Positions 1 to 7,613 of a stretch of DNA of 59,360 nt are shown in pieces; the first letter of the stretch is position 1, and the number at the start of each line of letters is the position of its first letter. Both the position numbers and the translations under genes were made by a program. Source of the stretch: Clostridia bacterium (GTDB taxonomy: Bacteria > Bacillota > Clostridia > Oscillospirales > Acutalibacteraceae); NCBI GenBank assembly GCA_017546665.1, contig JAFYSE010000018.1, forward strand, positions 1 to 59,360. Direction: 5' to 3'. Below the pieces are notes generated by a model. The model was not told the DNA's origin and did no database searches. It saw only the letters and a program-made list of their open reading frames with translations.

Positions 1-30
1 CGGTCATTCAGTTGTCAAGGTACACAAGAG
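1..30 (-). other. boxA-like leader of an rRNA gene beyond the left edge
   Basis: Read on the minus strand the first 30 bases contain ACCTTGACAACTGAATGACC. It resembles the boxA-type antitermination leader seen in Clostridia just before 16S or 23S rRNA. This suggests an rRNA gene on the minus strand just outside the window. No rRNA sequence is visible inside, so this is inference from a short motif. Confidence 0.45.
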
Positions 31-114
31 AAAACATCCCTCTAATTGGTAGGCATTTAGAAATCCTGAAAAAACGACTTTTTCTGAAACTTTTTTATTT
101 TCGTTAAAATTGAA

Positions 115-355
115 CAACAAAAAAGCCGTCACATAGACAGCACAAATAGCGGGAGGACATTTCATCCTCTCGCACAGTTTGCACTGAAACTATGTAACGG
201 CTTAAACTTTAAGCTCTGATTGTCCGTATGTGACTAACCGAGTATCGGACCATACTTTCTTCGGTCAGATAATATGTGTTGGCATAAAGCCAATAAGTAA
301 AAAAATATGTGTTTCAGATTATATTTAGTTGTAGGGCAAATACATTATTTACCAA
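115..355 (-). ncRNA. Candidate LexA-controlled structured non-coding RNA
   Basis: The stretch has no coding potential: the few ATGs open frames of at most about 15 codons and have no ribosome site. It starts about 7 nt after a perfect promoter and ends in a long hairpin with six U. On the minus strand it holds a 5-bp hairpin (TTGGC/GCCAA, 279-293), an 8-bp helix (234-241 with 261-268, one G-U), and CGGAC in that helix's loop (246-250) that can pair with GTCCG at 222-226, giving an H-type pseudoknot. A GCTTA/TAAGC hairpin and the terminator rod follow. The alternative is that this is the leader of the neighbouring rRNA operon. I do not recognise the RNA family. Confidence 0.55.
119..201 (-). 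terminator. Long hairpin with U6 ending the left ncRNA
   Basis: Arms 190-201 and 125-136 pair over 12 bp with one G-U. Inside are a 9-bp stem (CAGTGCAAA with TTTGTGCTG, two wobbles) and a GC-rich tip (GCGAGAGGA with TCCTCCCGC, one mismatch). The minus strand then reads six T at 124-119. The rod is much longer than an ordinary terminator. Confidence 0.6.
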
Positions 356-361
356 TTTATT

Positions 362-390
362 ATTATAAAGAACATTCGTTCACTTGTCAA
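362..390 (-). promoter_or_regulatory. Consensus sigma-A promoter of the left ncRNA
   Basis: On the minus strand TTGACA (390-385) and TATAAT (367-362) are separated by exactly 17 nt. Both hexamers match the consensus perfectly. Start of transcription is predicted near 355. It lies just past the terminator of the defence operon and fires away from it. Confidence 0.8.
370..381. promoter_or_regulatory. LexA/DinR-type box GAAC-N4-GTTC
   Basis: The palindrome GAACATTCGTTC matches the Gram-positive SOS box core GAAC-N4-GTTC. It lies wholly within the 17-nt spacer of the promoter at 362-390, where a bound repressor would block polymerase. A chance match is possible but unlikely at this position. No lexA gene is in the window. 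Confidence 0.5.
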
Positions 391-413
391 GGGTTTTTAG
401 TTATAAATAAAAA

Positions 414-444
414 AGAAAAGAGCGTTTGCGTACCGCTCTTTTCT
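414..444 (-). terminator. Terminator of the defence operon
   Basis: An 11-bp perfect hairpin (arms 414-424 and 434-444) stands 14 nt after the HerA stop codon. On the minus strand a T-rich tail follows. Confidence 0.8.
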
Positions 445-457
445 GATAAAAACTATG

Positions 458-2230
458 TTATTCTTTTCTCCAACGTTTTATAACTTCTTCGAATGCAATA
501 TTGATCCAATCTTTATTCCACTCATCATAAACATTAACATTGCTGGAACTTGGTGCGGGATTTGGCATACTCATTTTTACAACAGCGGGAAGAGGAACAG
601 CATCTCCGACTACTAGGCATTCGCCAGCCGCTAAAGTAGGAAGAGTATCAACCAACGAAGAATTATTATCAGGTAACAAATTCTTAATGCAGTTTTGGTC
701 GTTCACATTAGTTAATTTCAAAACAATAAAGTTGTTACATTGCGAGAAAATGGTTTCTGATACTTCAGATGGTCTTTGACTTACAACCATTAAATTCAAG
801 CCATATTTTCTACCTTCTTTAGCAATTCTCTCAATAGAATGCCTAGAAGCATTATATTCTGCACCACCATTTTTAGGTATATAGTTATGAGCTTCTTCAC
901 ATACAAGCATAAAAGGAATATCATTAACCAAACCCGATGTATGACGAAGTTTTGAATAGTGGAAAGCAAAGTCGAAAATAACTCTCGAGAGCAAACTAAT
1001 AACAATACTGAGAACTTCAAAAGGTATAGCACTTAAATCGATAATTGTAACATTACTTTTATCTATGTACCCCAAGAATTGTTGAAGAATAACATCAAAA
1101 TCTTCTGTTTTAAATTCTTCGCCACTTTCTTTTTTAGGTGCAGTTATAAATTTGAGTCGCTTATCAGACAATTTTGTTTCTAAACGAGTTACAAATCTCT
1201 CAAATTCTCCGTTATAAGGACCGTTTGATGCCTTTGACTCTTTGGCAGTGCTTGTCGCTGCAAATGTTACATCGTCATTCAAGTATACATTATCAGCATC
1301 GTTTATAATCGTTCCGTCACTACGTTTAGGAAGATGTGGCAACGTTTCGTTTTTATTTATAACCTCGCCATTTTTGTTCTTGATATACCGATACACTTCA
1401 GATATATCAAAATACACTGGAGTATCATAGTTGATATGCTCCATAGTAGGATTGTGTTTTTCTTTGCTGAGAATTACAGCTTTCTTGAATTGAGATATTT
1501 GATTGTGAGAATTCATTTCATTGCTCTCTATAAAAAGAGCCTCTAATTCTTGAGAATTCATTAACCAATACGGCAAACAAAGCTTTTCAACATCAAGACA
1601 ATTTACACTAAAGTTTTCTTCAGTTGCGAGTTTAAAAGCCGATTGATATTCGGAATGAATATCAAAAATAATAACGTGAGAATTTTTTAATGAATCGGCA
1701 TTTTCATTATGACCATCATTGATCTTCATTATATTTTGCAACAAGCGAGCAACAGCACAAGACTTGCCAGAACCCGTAGATCCAACAACGGCTATATGCT
1801 TTCCAAAAAACTTGTTTCCATCCACAAAATAGTTTACCGCATTATTATTAGAAAGACTTCCTATTTGGAACGAAAAGTTATCATTGCTACTAAAAATTGC
1901 ATTAATGACATCGTCATCTGGCAAATATACCGGTTCTGTGGGGGAAGGAAGATTGACACCACCCTGCCTAAAAGAAATTCCATCATCGGTTTCTGAATAG
2001 CATCCTATCGGTGTGCAAGAAACCGTATAGTTGATTGTATTGGCCTCTTTGGATTGGACAGCGCACACATTTTGAATAGATGCAAGTATGTATAAATCGT
2101 TACCATCCTCTATAGATAAATATTTTGAAACTTTAATCTTTGTTTTGTTTTGATCAAAGACCTCTATACTATTTAGCAATACCTGTATTGTGCCAGGCGT
2201 GCTATTTATCACTTTTCCTATTTCAATCAT
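458..2230 (-). CDS. HerA-family hexameric ATPase/DNA translocase
   Basis: A 590-residue protein of the HerA/FtsK clan. The N-terminal part (about 1-90) resembles a HAS-barrel. Walker A is GSTGSGKS at 150-157. Walker B lies near 440-446 (MLVCEEAH, with the catalytic acidic pair). A sensor/arginine region SQRPSEV follows near 484-490. HerA ATPases form hexamers that drive a partner nuclease; in bacteria they pair with NurA, SIR2 or DUF4297 proteins in antiphage systems. Here the partner is probably the nuclease just upstream, whose stop is 3 bases before this start. A GGAGGTG ribosome site spans that junction. The gene is last in the operon that also encodes the restriction-modification enzymes. 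The ATPase family is clear; the defence role is inferred from context. Confidence 0.88.
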   Translation of the reverse strand: MIEIGKVINSTPGTIQVLLNSIEVFDQNKTKIKVSKYLSIEDGNDLYILASIQNVCAVQSKEANTINYTVSCTPIGCYSETDDGISFRQGGVNLPSPTEPVYLPDDDVINAIFSSNDNFSFQIGSLSNNNAVNYFVDGNKFFGKHIAVVGSTGSGKSCAVARLLQNIMKINDGHNENADSLKNSHVIIFDIHSEYQSAFKLATEENFSVNCLDVEKLCLPYWLMNSQELEALFIESNEMNSHNQISQFKKAVILSKEKHNPTMEHINYDTPVYFDISEVYRYIKNKNGEVINKNETLPHLPKRSDGTIINDADNVYLNDDVTFAATSTAKESKASNGPYNGEFERFVTRLETKLSDKRLKFITAPKKESGEEFKTEDFDVILQQFLGYIDKSNVTIIDLSAIPFEVLSIVISLLSRVIFDFAFHYSKLRHTSGLVNDIPFMLVCEEAHNYIPKNGGAEYNASRHSIERIAKEGRKYGLNLMVVSQRPSEVSETIFSQCNNFIVLKLTNVNDQNCIKNLLPDNNSSLVDTLPTLAAGECLVVGDAVPLPAVVKMSMPNPAPSSSNVNVYDEWNKDWINIAFEEVIKRWRKE

Positions 2231-2233
2231 TAC

Positions 2234-3523
2234 TTATGACACCTCCAAGTTTCTTTCAAGATTAACCAAATACCTCAATACATTCAATTCTTCAATCTCA
2301 ATTTGCTCTGTGTAATAATTTGAACTACTTAATTCAGCCGAAACATCCCCAATAATATACAATTGATTCACATTACAAGATTCGAAAATGGTGCTAGTTA
2401 TATTTTCCAAAGAGGCAATTTTACATACAAACGCTGAAGAACAATCAGTATTGTTTACAAAACTGTCAGACATAAATACATTTCCAACTAATCCACTATT
2501 AACTGCTTTTTGATACTTATGTAACCCCAGTATTACTTTTTGAATAATATCGGAGCCATTTTCAAAAATAAAGAGAGGCGGTCTTTGAAGAGTTTTCTTC
2601 TTATAATACTTAGCGATATATTCCTGAATAAAAGGAATTATTTGTTCTTCGTTTGCCGTGTGAAAGCGTTCCGAAAACACAAAAGCTCGTATTGCTGTGT
2701 TCAATGAAAAAGAAGCAGACAAATGCCTTTTTTTCGCTTGCAAAATTTTCTTTTTGTCAAGTCCAGCCAACATCCATTTTGTTATTAGAACAGACTCTTT
2801 TGATTTAAGTTCTTCAATGAAGCTTTGTTTATCAACAGTTCGATCACTAATTTCCGGTTTAGAAGAAAGGTTCGCAACTATCGAAAAGGCATTAGGGTAA
2901 TACAGCTCTTCGGCAGTTTGGCGGTCTGTTTGCTCACATAACTTTTCAATTACCTTTTCTTTTAGTTCTTCAAATTCTTCTGCTTGTACGTATTCAAAAC
3001 ATTCCCAAAATTTACTAAAATCTAAGCACAAACGCAAAGAAGATCTATTAGATTTATAGTAATCTAAAATTTTTGTTTTATCTTCTTTGCTTTTCTTAGG
3101 TTTATTTGCAAGATTGAGTATTGAAGCATCGGGAATAGTATAAATTTTGTGAAAATACGAAAGTTGTAGATCCTTGCTTGTTGTTGACGATATATGTTTT
3201 TCAAAAGCATCTGTATCAATTTGATCAACATTTTCAGTATAGTGTGCAAACAAAATATATTTAGTGCTTTTACCCAATGCAACGCACTCATTATAGTGAC
3301 ACATCATTTCTAAAATAGGAGCAACTACACTAGACATGGTAAACTTAGCATCCTCGTGGTATTTACACTGAATCGTAGATGTTGCATTTGGCAATTCTAT
3401 ATCTATATCTTCAATGACTCCCTCTAGTGTTATATAAGCTTCGTCATCAGCACTTATGATTTCAAGAATAGATTTATTAAACTGATATAAATAACCTCTA
3501 ATTGTGCTGTTAGCTTGTCTCAA
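2234..3523 (-). CDS. Cap4/DUF4297-like PD-(D/E)XK nuclease, HerA partner
   Basis: About 429 residues. The first 60 residues show a restriction-endonuclease-like core: GYLYQF, then LEGVIEDIDIE (acidic metal ligands), then STIQCKYHE with the Q-x-K signature. This order matches the Cap4/DUF4297 dsDNA nuclease domain, which is known to partner HerA in antiphage defence. The remaining 350 residues are mostly helical and unrecognised; they may contact HerA or sense infection. The frame can begin at GTG 3532, but that codon overlaps the GAGAGG ribosome site; TTG at 3523 sits 8 nt downstream and is preferred. The gene is 38 nt downstream of the restriction endonuclease gene and 3 nt upstream of herA. 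Family assignment rests on motif reading only. Confidence 0.65.
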   Translation of the reverse strand: MRQANSTIRGYLYQFNKSILEIISADDEAYITLEGVIEDIDIELPNATSTIQCKYHEDAKFTMSSVVAPILEMMCHYNECVALGKSTKYILFAHYTENVDQIDTDAFEKHISSTTSKDLQLSYFHKIYTIPDASILNLANKPKKSKEDKTKILDYYKSNRSSLRLCLDFSKFWECFEYVQAEEFEELKEKVIEKLCEQTDRQTAEELYYPNAFSIVANLSSKPEISDRTVDKQSFIEELKSKESVLITKWMLAGLDKKKILQAKKRHLSASFSLNTAIRAFVFSERFHTANEEQIIPFIQEYIAKYYKKKTLQRPPLFIFENGSDIIQKVILGLHKYQKAVNSGLVGNVFMSDSFVNNTDCSSAFVCKIASLENITSTIFESCNVNQLYIIGDVSAELSSSNYYTEQIEIEELNVLRYLVNLERNLEVS

Positions 3524-3561
3524 TAAAAACACCTCTCTCTTTCACAGTGTAAGGCGCAACT

Positions 3562-5022
3562 TTAGCTATTAGCCGCAAATTTCGCCATAGTCATATTTGA
3601 AATATACTTGCTAACATCTTCGCCTTTATGGTTAACAATAATATCATCAAAATCAGCATAGTCAACATCTCTAACATCATGGAATATATGATTATACAGG
3701 TATTCCGCAAAGGTGCTTGCTAAAATGATGACAACATCTGTACCTCTAATATCTCGTTTAGCAGCAGGAACATATCTCGGTGTGATTACTATCGTGTAAT
3801 CACCACCAATTTCCTCTCGATGTTCACGCAATCTACCAACATTTATACCGCTAAGTTTATTAGCTGTAGATTTAGACTCAACAGCAAATTTCTTTTTCTT
3901 AGTTAAGTACAAACACTCAATATCTGTATGGCCGGCGCCACCTATTCTTCGTGCTTCAACATTATAGAACATATTGAATCCTTCTTCAAGAACTTCTTCA
4001 AACAGATATGCAGTATCATTATCAGGATTGTTAGAATATTCTTCAATAAGCTTAGGAAGTTCTAACAAGGATGATAATTCATCGCTTTCACCTATTTCAT
4101 TCATAAGCTCAATAGGATAAAAACTGTATATTTCTTTAACAATGTCAAGCTGCATTCTTTCTGCATCATCAAGCTTCAAAGGCTTTTGTTCATAAGAGTA
4201 TTTGCTCAAAAGCAATTTTACAAAATTAATGATATTAGCATCCAATGAAATGTACCCATTTCGAGCTGTTCTTCCCGTAGGATTACTATGACTTCCCGCT
4301 TTGGTAGGGTGGAACAGTTTACAAATCATATCACCTTTCACGGTATTTACAATACCTATAGTAGATAATAATTTGCAAGTATAATATTCCCACTCGTACA
4401 CAGCATTTACATAGGTGTGCTCATCAGATTTATACATCAAAGCGATTTCTTCGTTGGACTTTTGTCTTAGTTCTAAAATCTGATTTACTAAATCTTCATA
4501 TTTAGAATCATCCATTGAATTAACAAAGGCAACAATTAAAGCATATTCGTAATTATAAAGTCGATGCTCAATTCTTTCATCAAGAAGGAGTTTGAATATC
4601 AATCTGAAGGGATATAACTGAAACTCTTTATCTGTACCGCTTGCAGGATGTTGAAATTGGATAGCAAACAACATTGTTGTAAAAATTTTAGTAAGTTTAC
4701 CCTCGTCGCCTATATGCTTAAGAAACAGGTTGCCCAACGGGCTAAACATAAACTTTTTACCATCAGTATTATCCTCGTAACCGAACATAAAATATTCTAA
4801 AGTATTAATTCTATGATTTATAGAATCTAATGGTTTAGCTTTAGGGTTTCTTGTTTTATAAAGGTTCAACGCAGCAAGTCTCTCTTGCATTCTTTCACGT
4901 TCGATGTTGGATATATCTGTCTTGCAACTATTTTTTACATCAAGAGCAACTGCCTTAATAAGCTCATAATTTGATGTATGCTTATATAATATCCATTTGT
5001 TTCTTTCAACCATTATAGGCAT
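3562..5022 (-). CDS. Type II (probably IIS) restriction endonuclease
   Basis: A 486-residue protein. The C-terminal third has a nuclease core: GGAGHTDIECL (D367) followed by FAVESKS (E382-x-K384), a PD-(D/E)XK arrangement. A beta strand, DYTIVITPRYVP, follows, as in FokI-like catalytic domains. The N-terminal 330 residues are helical and would supply site recognition. A large recognition part before a C-terminal cleavage part, together with two m5C methyltransferases, fits a type IIS enzyme with an asymmetric site. It lies 2 nt after the second methyltransferase, with an AGGTG ribosome site. HgaI-type systems (two C5 methyltransferases plus a nuclease) are a known precedent; the recognition sequence cannot be read from the protein. 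Confidence 0.7.
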   Translation of the reverse strand: MPIMVERNKWILYKHTSNYELIKAVALDVKNSCKTDISNIERERMQERLAALNLYKTRNPKAKPLDSINHRINTLEYFMFGYEDNTDGKKFMFSPLGNLFLKHIGDEGKLTKIFTTMLFAIQFQHPASGTDKEFQLYPFRLIFKLLLDERIEHRLYNYEYALIVAFVNSMDDSKYEDLVNQILELRQKSNEEIALMYKSDEHTYVNAVYEWEYYTCKLLSTIGIVNTVKGDMICKLFHPTKAGSHSNPTGRTARNGYISLDANIINFVKLLLSKYSYEQKPLKLDDAERMQLDIVKEIYSFYPIELMNEIGESDELSSLLELPKLIEEYSNNPDNDTAYLFEEVLEEGFNMFYNVEARRIGGAGHTDIECLYLTKKKKFAVESKSTANKLSGINVGRLREHREEIGGDYTIVITPRYVPAAKRDIRGTDVVIILASTFAEYLYNHIFHDVRDVDYADFDDIIVNHKGEDVSKYISNMTMAKFAANS

Positions 5023-5024
5023 TT

Positions 5025-6095
5025 TTACACCTGCTCTCCAATTTTTTCAATAACCTTCATCATAAGTTTTGGGGGGATTGATTCGCCAATAACCGTTCTG
5101 ATAAATGTGTCTGTTGATCCTCTTGGGAAGTCAACTGTTTCCGGTATAGATGAGACAATAAAAGTCTCTAACAGTGTTAAAACACGTGCATCCGAATATG
5201 TGCCATCAGACAACAATCTTCCAGGATGAACATTGTTGTGTGAACTCATACTGCCGCTAAAGGTTGTTCTTGTGGGACAAGGTTGGTCCCACTGCATACG
5301 TTTAAAGGTGTTGTGAAAGCCTTTAATTCGTGTACCATCCTCTTTTTTAGGATAATAAACTTCATTTGCAATGGCACTCTTTCCTGTAGGCGTATGTTTT
5401 AATGCTAGAACACTTCTATCGTTATGCTCCTTAGCAAAGTGCCAAGGTATATCTGATGTTTCCCCTGATTCTAAAGACGGCAAATGACCAATTGCTTCCT
5501 GTAAAGTGATCTCGGCCTCCGCAGTGGGCCACGCCCAATTCAAACCATGTTTATAAAGTTTAATTATTGCTCGTGGTCTAGATTGACAAATACCATAATC
5601 TTTGGCATTTAATACGCGAGCTTCAATTACATACTTATTTGAATATCTCTTATTTAAAATTTCTTCAAGTTTATAATACTCTTCTTCATAAGGGAAATAC
5701 ATATCCAAAAATGTTGGCACATTTTCAATGAGGATATAATCAAAATCACAATTATCAATTACTTCTAAAGCAGAAAGAATTAAGAAATTTCGTTTATCCT
5801 TTTCGTAATGAATCTGCTTTTTGTTTTTTCCTAAAGTACTTAAGCCCTGACAAGGCGGTGTTGCAATAAGCATTTTTGCACCGTGTTTTTTTGCTGCAGC
5901 CACCAAATATTCTTTAGTTTCATCTAAAGTTATATCACCGCAGTACATATCTGTATCAGGATAAAAATGTTTATAGCATTCTGCACGTTTTGGCAACAGT
6001 TCGTTAGCTGCAACAACATCAATATTTGTATTATTGAGTAACAATTCGCCTATGCCGGCACTTGAAAATAATGAAATAGCTTTAATTTTACTCAT
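5025..6095 (-). CDS. DNA (cytosine-5) methyltransferase, second of a pair
   Basis: About 356 residues, full length for a compact Dcm-type enzyme. Motif I is ISLFSSAGIGE (8-17), the catalytic loop is ATPPCQGLS with C82, motif VI is IENVP, and the C-terminal motif is GESIPPKLM. The frame extends to 6155, but the ATG at 6095 follows an AGAGG ribosome site and overlaps the stop of the previous methyltransferase in an ATGA junction, so it is the likely start. It is a diverged copy of its neighbour: both share VHPGRLL and GTYSDARVLT blocks. It should methylate cytosine in one strand of the site cut by the adjacent endonuclease. Confidence 0.9.
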   Translation of the reverse strand: MSKIKAISLFSSAGIGELLLNNTNIDVVAANELLPKRAECYKHFYPDTDMYCGDITLDETKEYLVAAAKKHGAKMLIATPPCQGLSTLGKNKKQIHYEKDKRNFLILSALEVIDNCDFDYILIENVPTFLDMYFPYEEEYYKLEEILNKRYSNKYVIEARVLNAKDYGICQSRPRAIIKLYKHGLNWAWPTAEAEITLQEAIGHLPSLESGETSDIPWHFAKEHNDRSVLALKHTPTGKSAIANEVYYPKKEDGTRIKGFHNTFKRMQWDQPCPTRTTFSGSMSSHNNVHPGRLLSDGTYSDARVLTLLETFIVSSIPETVDFPRGSTDTFIRTVIGESIPPKLMMKVIEKIGEQV

Positions 6096-7159
6096 ACTAC
6101 AATACCTCTTACTATTTCTTTGAGCATTAATGGTGGAATTGATTCTCCAATACATTGTCTGATTAGCAATTCAGGTGTATCATCAGGAATATTCCAATCC
6201 GCAGGAAGTGAATTTAATAACATAAGTTCTAACGGTGTTAAAACACGAGCATCTGAATAAGTACCATCAGGCAACAATCTCCCGGGATGAACATTTCTTT
6301 GTGATGCGATGCAATCATTTCTGATTGTAATAGTTGGAGCAGGAGAATCCCATCTGATTCTACGATACGATGACTCATATCCTTTTACTCGAGTTCCATC
6401 TTTCTTTTGTGGATAATATACAGGATTAGAAAAAGCTGATTTTCCTGTAGGTGTATGCTTCATCCATAAAATATTATCTTTAGAGTGATTGCGAGCAAAA
6501 TGCCATTTTATATCTGATGTTTCACCCGCCTCCAACGTTGGCAAGTGCCCAATGGCTTCTCGCACTGTTATTTTTTCTTTTTTAGAAGGCCATTGCCAAA
6601 CAGTTCCGTTTCGATTCATTTTAATAATAGCTCTTAATCGTGTTTGAGGAACACCATAGTCAGATGCATCAACAACCATACTATCAATTTCATATTCATT
6701 ACCGAATTCATATTGTAAAATTTCTAAAACAGTCCTGTATGCTTCGGCATATTTTAACTTTAACTTTAAAAGTGCAGGAACATTTTCAACAAGAACATAT
6801 GTGGGATTAGTTGTTTTTATTGCCTTAACTACATATGTAATTAAATAGTTTCGTTCATCTGCTTCCATCGTTTTTTGATTACGATTTTTTCCTGCAACGC
6901 TCATTCCTTGACAAGGAGGTGATGCTAAAAGAAAGTCAATTTCTTTCGGACAAGAAGAAATGATTTCAGAAAAAACGTCATCCTTTGTTATATCACCACA
7001 TATAACTGTAGTTTCGGGATTAATAGCACGATACAAATCTGCTCGTTTTTCCAATAATTCGTTTGCGACTTTTATATCTATACCAACATCTTTAAAATAT
7101 GTCTCACCGATACCTGCACTAGCAAACAAAGATATGCCTGTTAATCTTCTTTTAATCAT
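6092..7159 (-). CDS. DNA (cytosine-5) methyltransferase, first of a pair
   Basis: A 355-residue C5 methyltransferase. Motif I is ISLFASAGIGE (9-19), the catalytic motif is ASPPCQGMS with C83, motif VI is VENVP, and motif X is GESIPPLML near the C-terminus. It overlaps the controller gene upstream and the second methyltransferase downstream by 4 bases each (ATGA), so all three are translationally coupled. Two tandem C5 enzymes with one nuclease is the layout expected when the recognition site is asymmetric and each strand needs its own methyltransferase. The methyltransferase family is certain; the strand assignment is inference. Confidence 0.92.
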   Translation of the reverse strand: MIKRRLTGISLFASAGIGETYFKDVGIDIKVANELLEKRADLYRAINPETTVICGDITKDDVFSEIISSCPKEIDFLLASPPCQGMSVAGKNRNQKTMEADERNYLITYVVKAIKTTNPTYVLVENVPALLKLKLKYAEAYRTVLEILQYEFGNEYEIDSMVVDASDYGVPQTRLRAIIKMNRNGTVWQWPSKKEKITVREAIGHLPTLEAGETSDIKWHFARNHSKDNILWMKHTPTGKSAFSNPVYYPQKKDGTRVKGYESSYRRIRWDSPAPTITIRNDCIASQRNVHPGRLLPDGTYSDARVLTPLELMLLNSLPADWNIPDDTPELLIRQCIGESIPPLMLKEIVRGIVV

Positions 7160-7353
7160 AATATCACATCCATTACATCGCCGATATTACAGTTTAATGC
7201 AATACAAATTTTCAGCATTACATCCATTGATACAGGCTCATTGTTGTTTAATTTTGACATAGTAGTTGAACCGATGCCTGTGGCATCTTTAAGATCTTTC
7301 TTTTTCATGCCTAAATCTATTAGTTTTTTCCAAAGTTTATTATAAGAAATCAC
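7156..7353 (-). CDS. XRE-family controller (C protein-like) regulator
   Basis: A 65-residue helix-turn-helix protein of the Cro/CI (XRE) type: KKKDLKDATGIGSTTMSKL is the recognition region, followed by a typical MDVMLKICIALNCNIGD segment. It starts at GTG 7353 with a GAGGTG ribosome site and overlaps the first methyltransferase. Small XRE proteins at the head of restriction-modification operons act as timing controllers that delay endonuclease expression until the host DNA is methylated. The palindromic repeats at 7379-7413 beside its own promoter are its probable binding sites, which would make it autoregulatory. Confidence 0.82.
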   Translation of the reverse strand: MISYNKLWKKLIDLGMKKKDLKDATGIGSTTMSKLNNNEPVSMDVMLKICIALNCNIGDVMDVIL

Positions 7354-7378
7354 TTATTACACCTCAAAAATCAAAATC

Positions 7379-7413
7379 ACCGATATTTCATCCTAAAATA
7401 CCGATATATCGGT
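7379..7413. promoter_or_regulatory. Operator repeats for the XRE controller
   Basis: A perfect 14-bp palindrome ACCGATATATCGGT occupies 7400-7413. A half-site copy ACCGATAT begins at 7379, exactly 21 bp (two helical turns) away. The palindrome covers the predicted transcription start of the operon, so binding there should repress. The layout is like the C-boxes of restriction-modification systems. Confidence 0.72.
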
Positions 7414-7419
7414 GTTTTT

Positions 7420-7448
7420 ATTATATAGCTTTTGCTATATAATTGCAA
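7420..7448 (-). promoter_or_regulatory. Promoter of the defence operon
   Basis: On the minus strand TTGCAA (7448-7443) and TATAAT (7425-7420) are 17 nt apart. The spacer includes a perfect 9-bp inverted repeat (TTATATAGC/GCTATATAA, 7421-7442) around four A/T bases that overlaps both hexamers; this could be a second regulatory element. Confidence 0.78.
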
Positions 7449-7474
7449 GTGGTTTTAATAAATTCATAAAAAGA

Positions 7475-7512
7475 AAGGGCGGCAGAGAGTTGTTAATCTC
7501 CCTGCCACCCTT
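7475..7512 (-). terminator. Terminator of the 427-residue gene
   Basis: Arms 7475-7489 and 7498-7512 pair over 15 positions with two mismatches. On the minus strand a T-rich stretch (TTTCTTTTTATG) follows. It separates the orphan gene from the defence operon promoter. Confidence 0.7.
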
Positions 7513-7613
7513 ATTCGCAATTTAATTAAACACCTTTCACTATATACGAAAGACGTTTATCAAATCATCTAATCAGTATTCATTATACCTTTAATTCCAA
7601 AAATCTTCATTAC

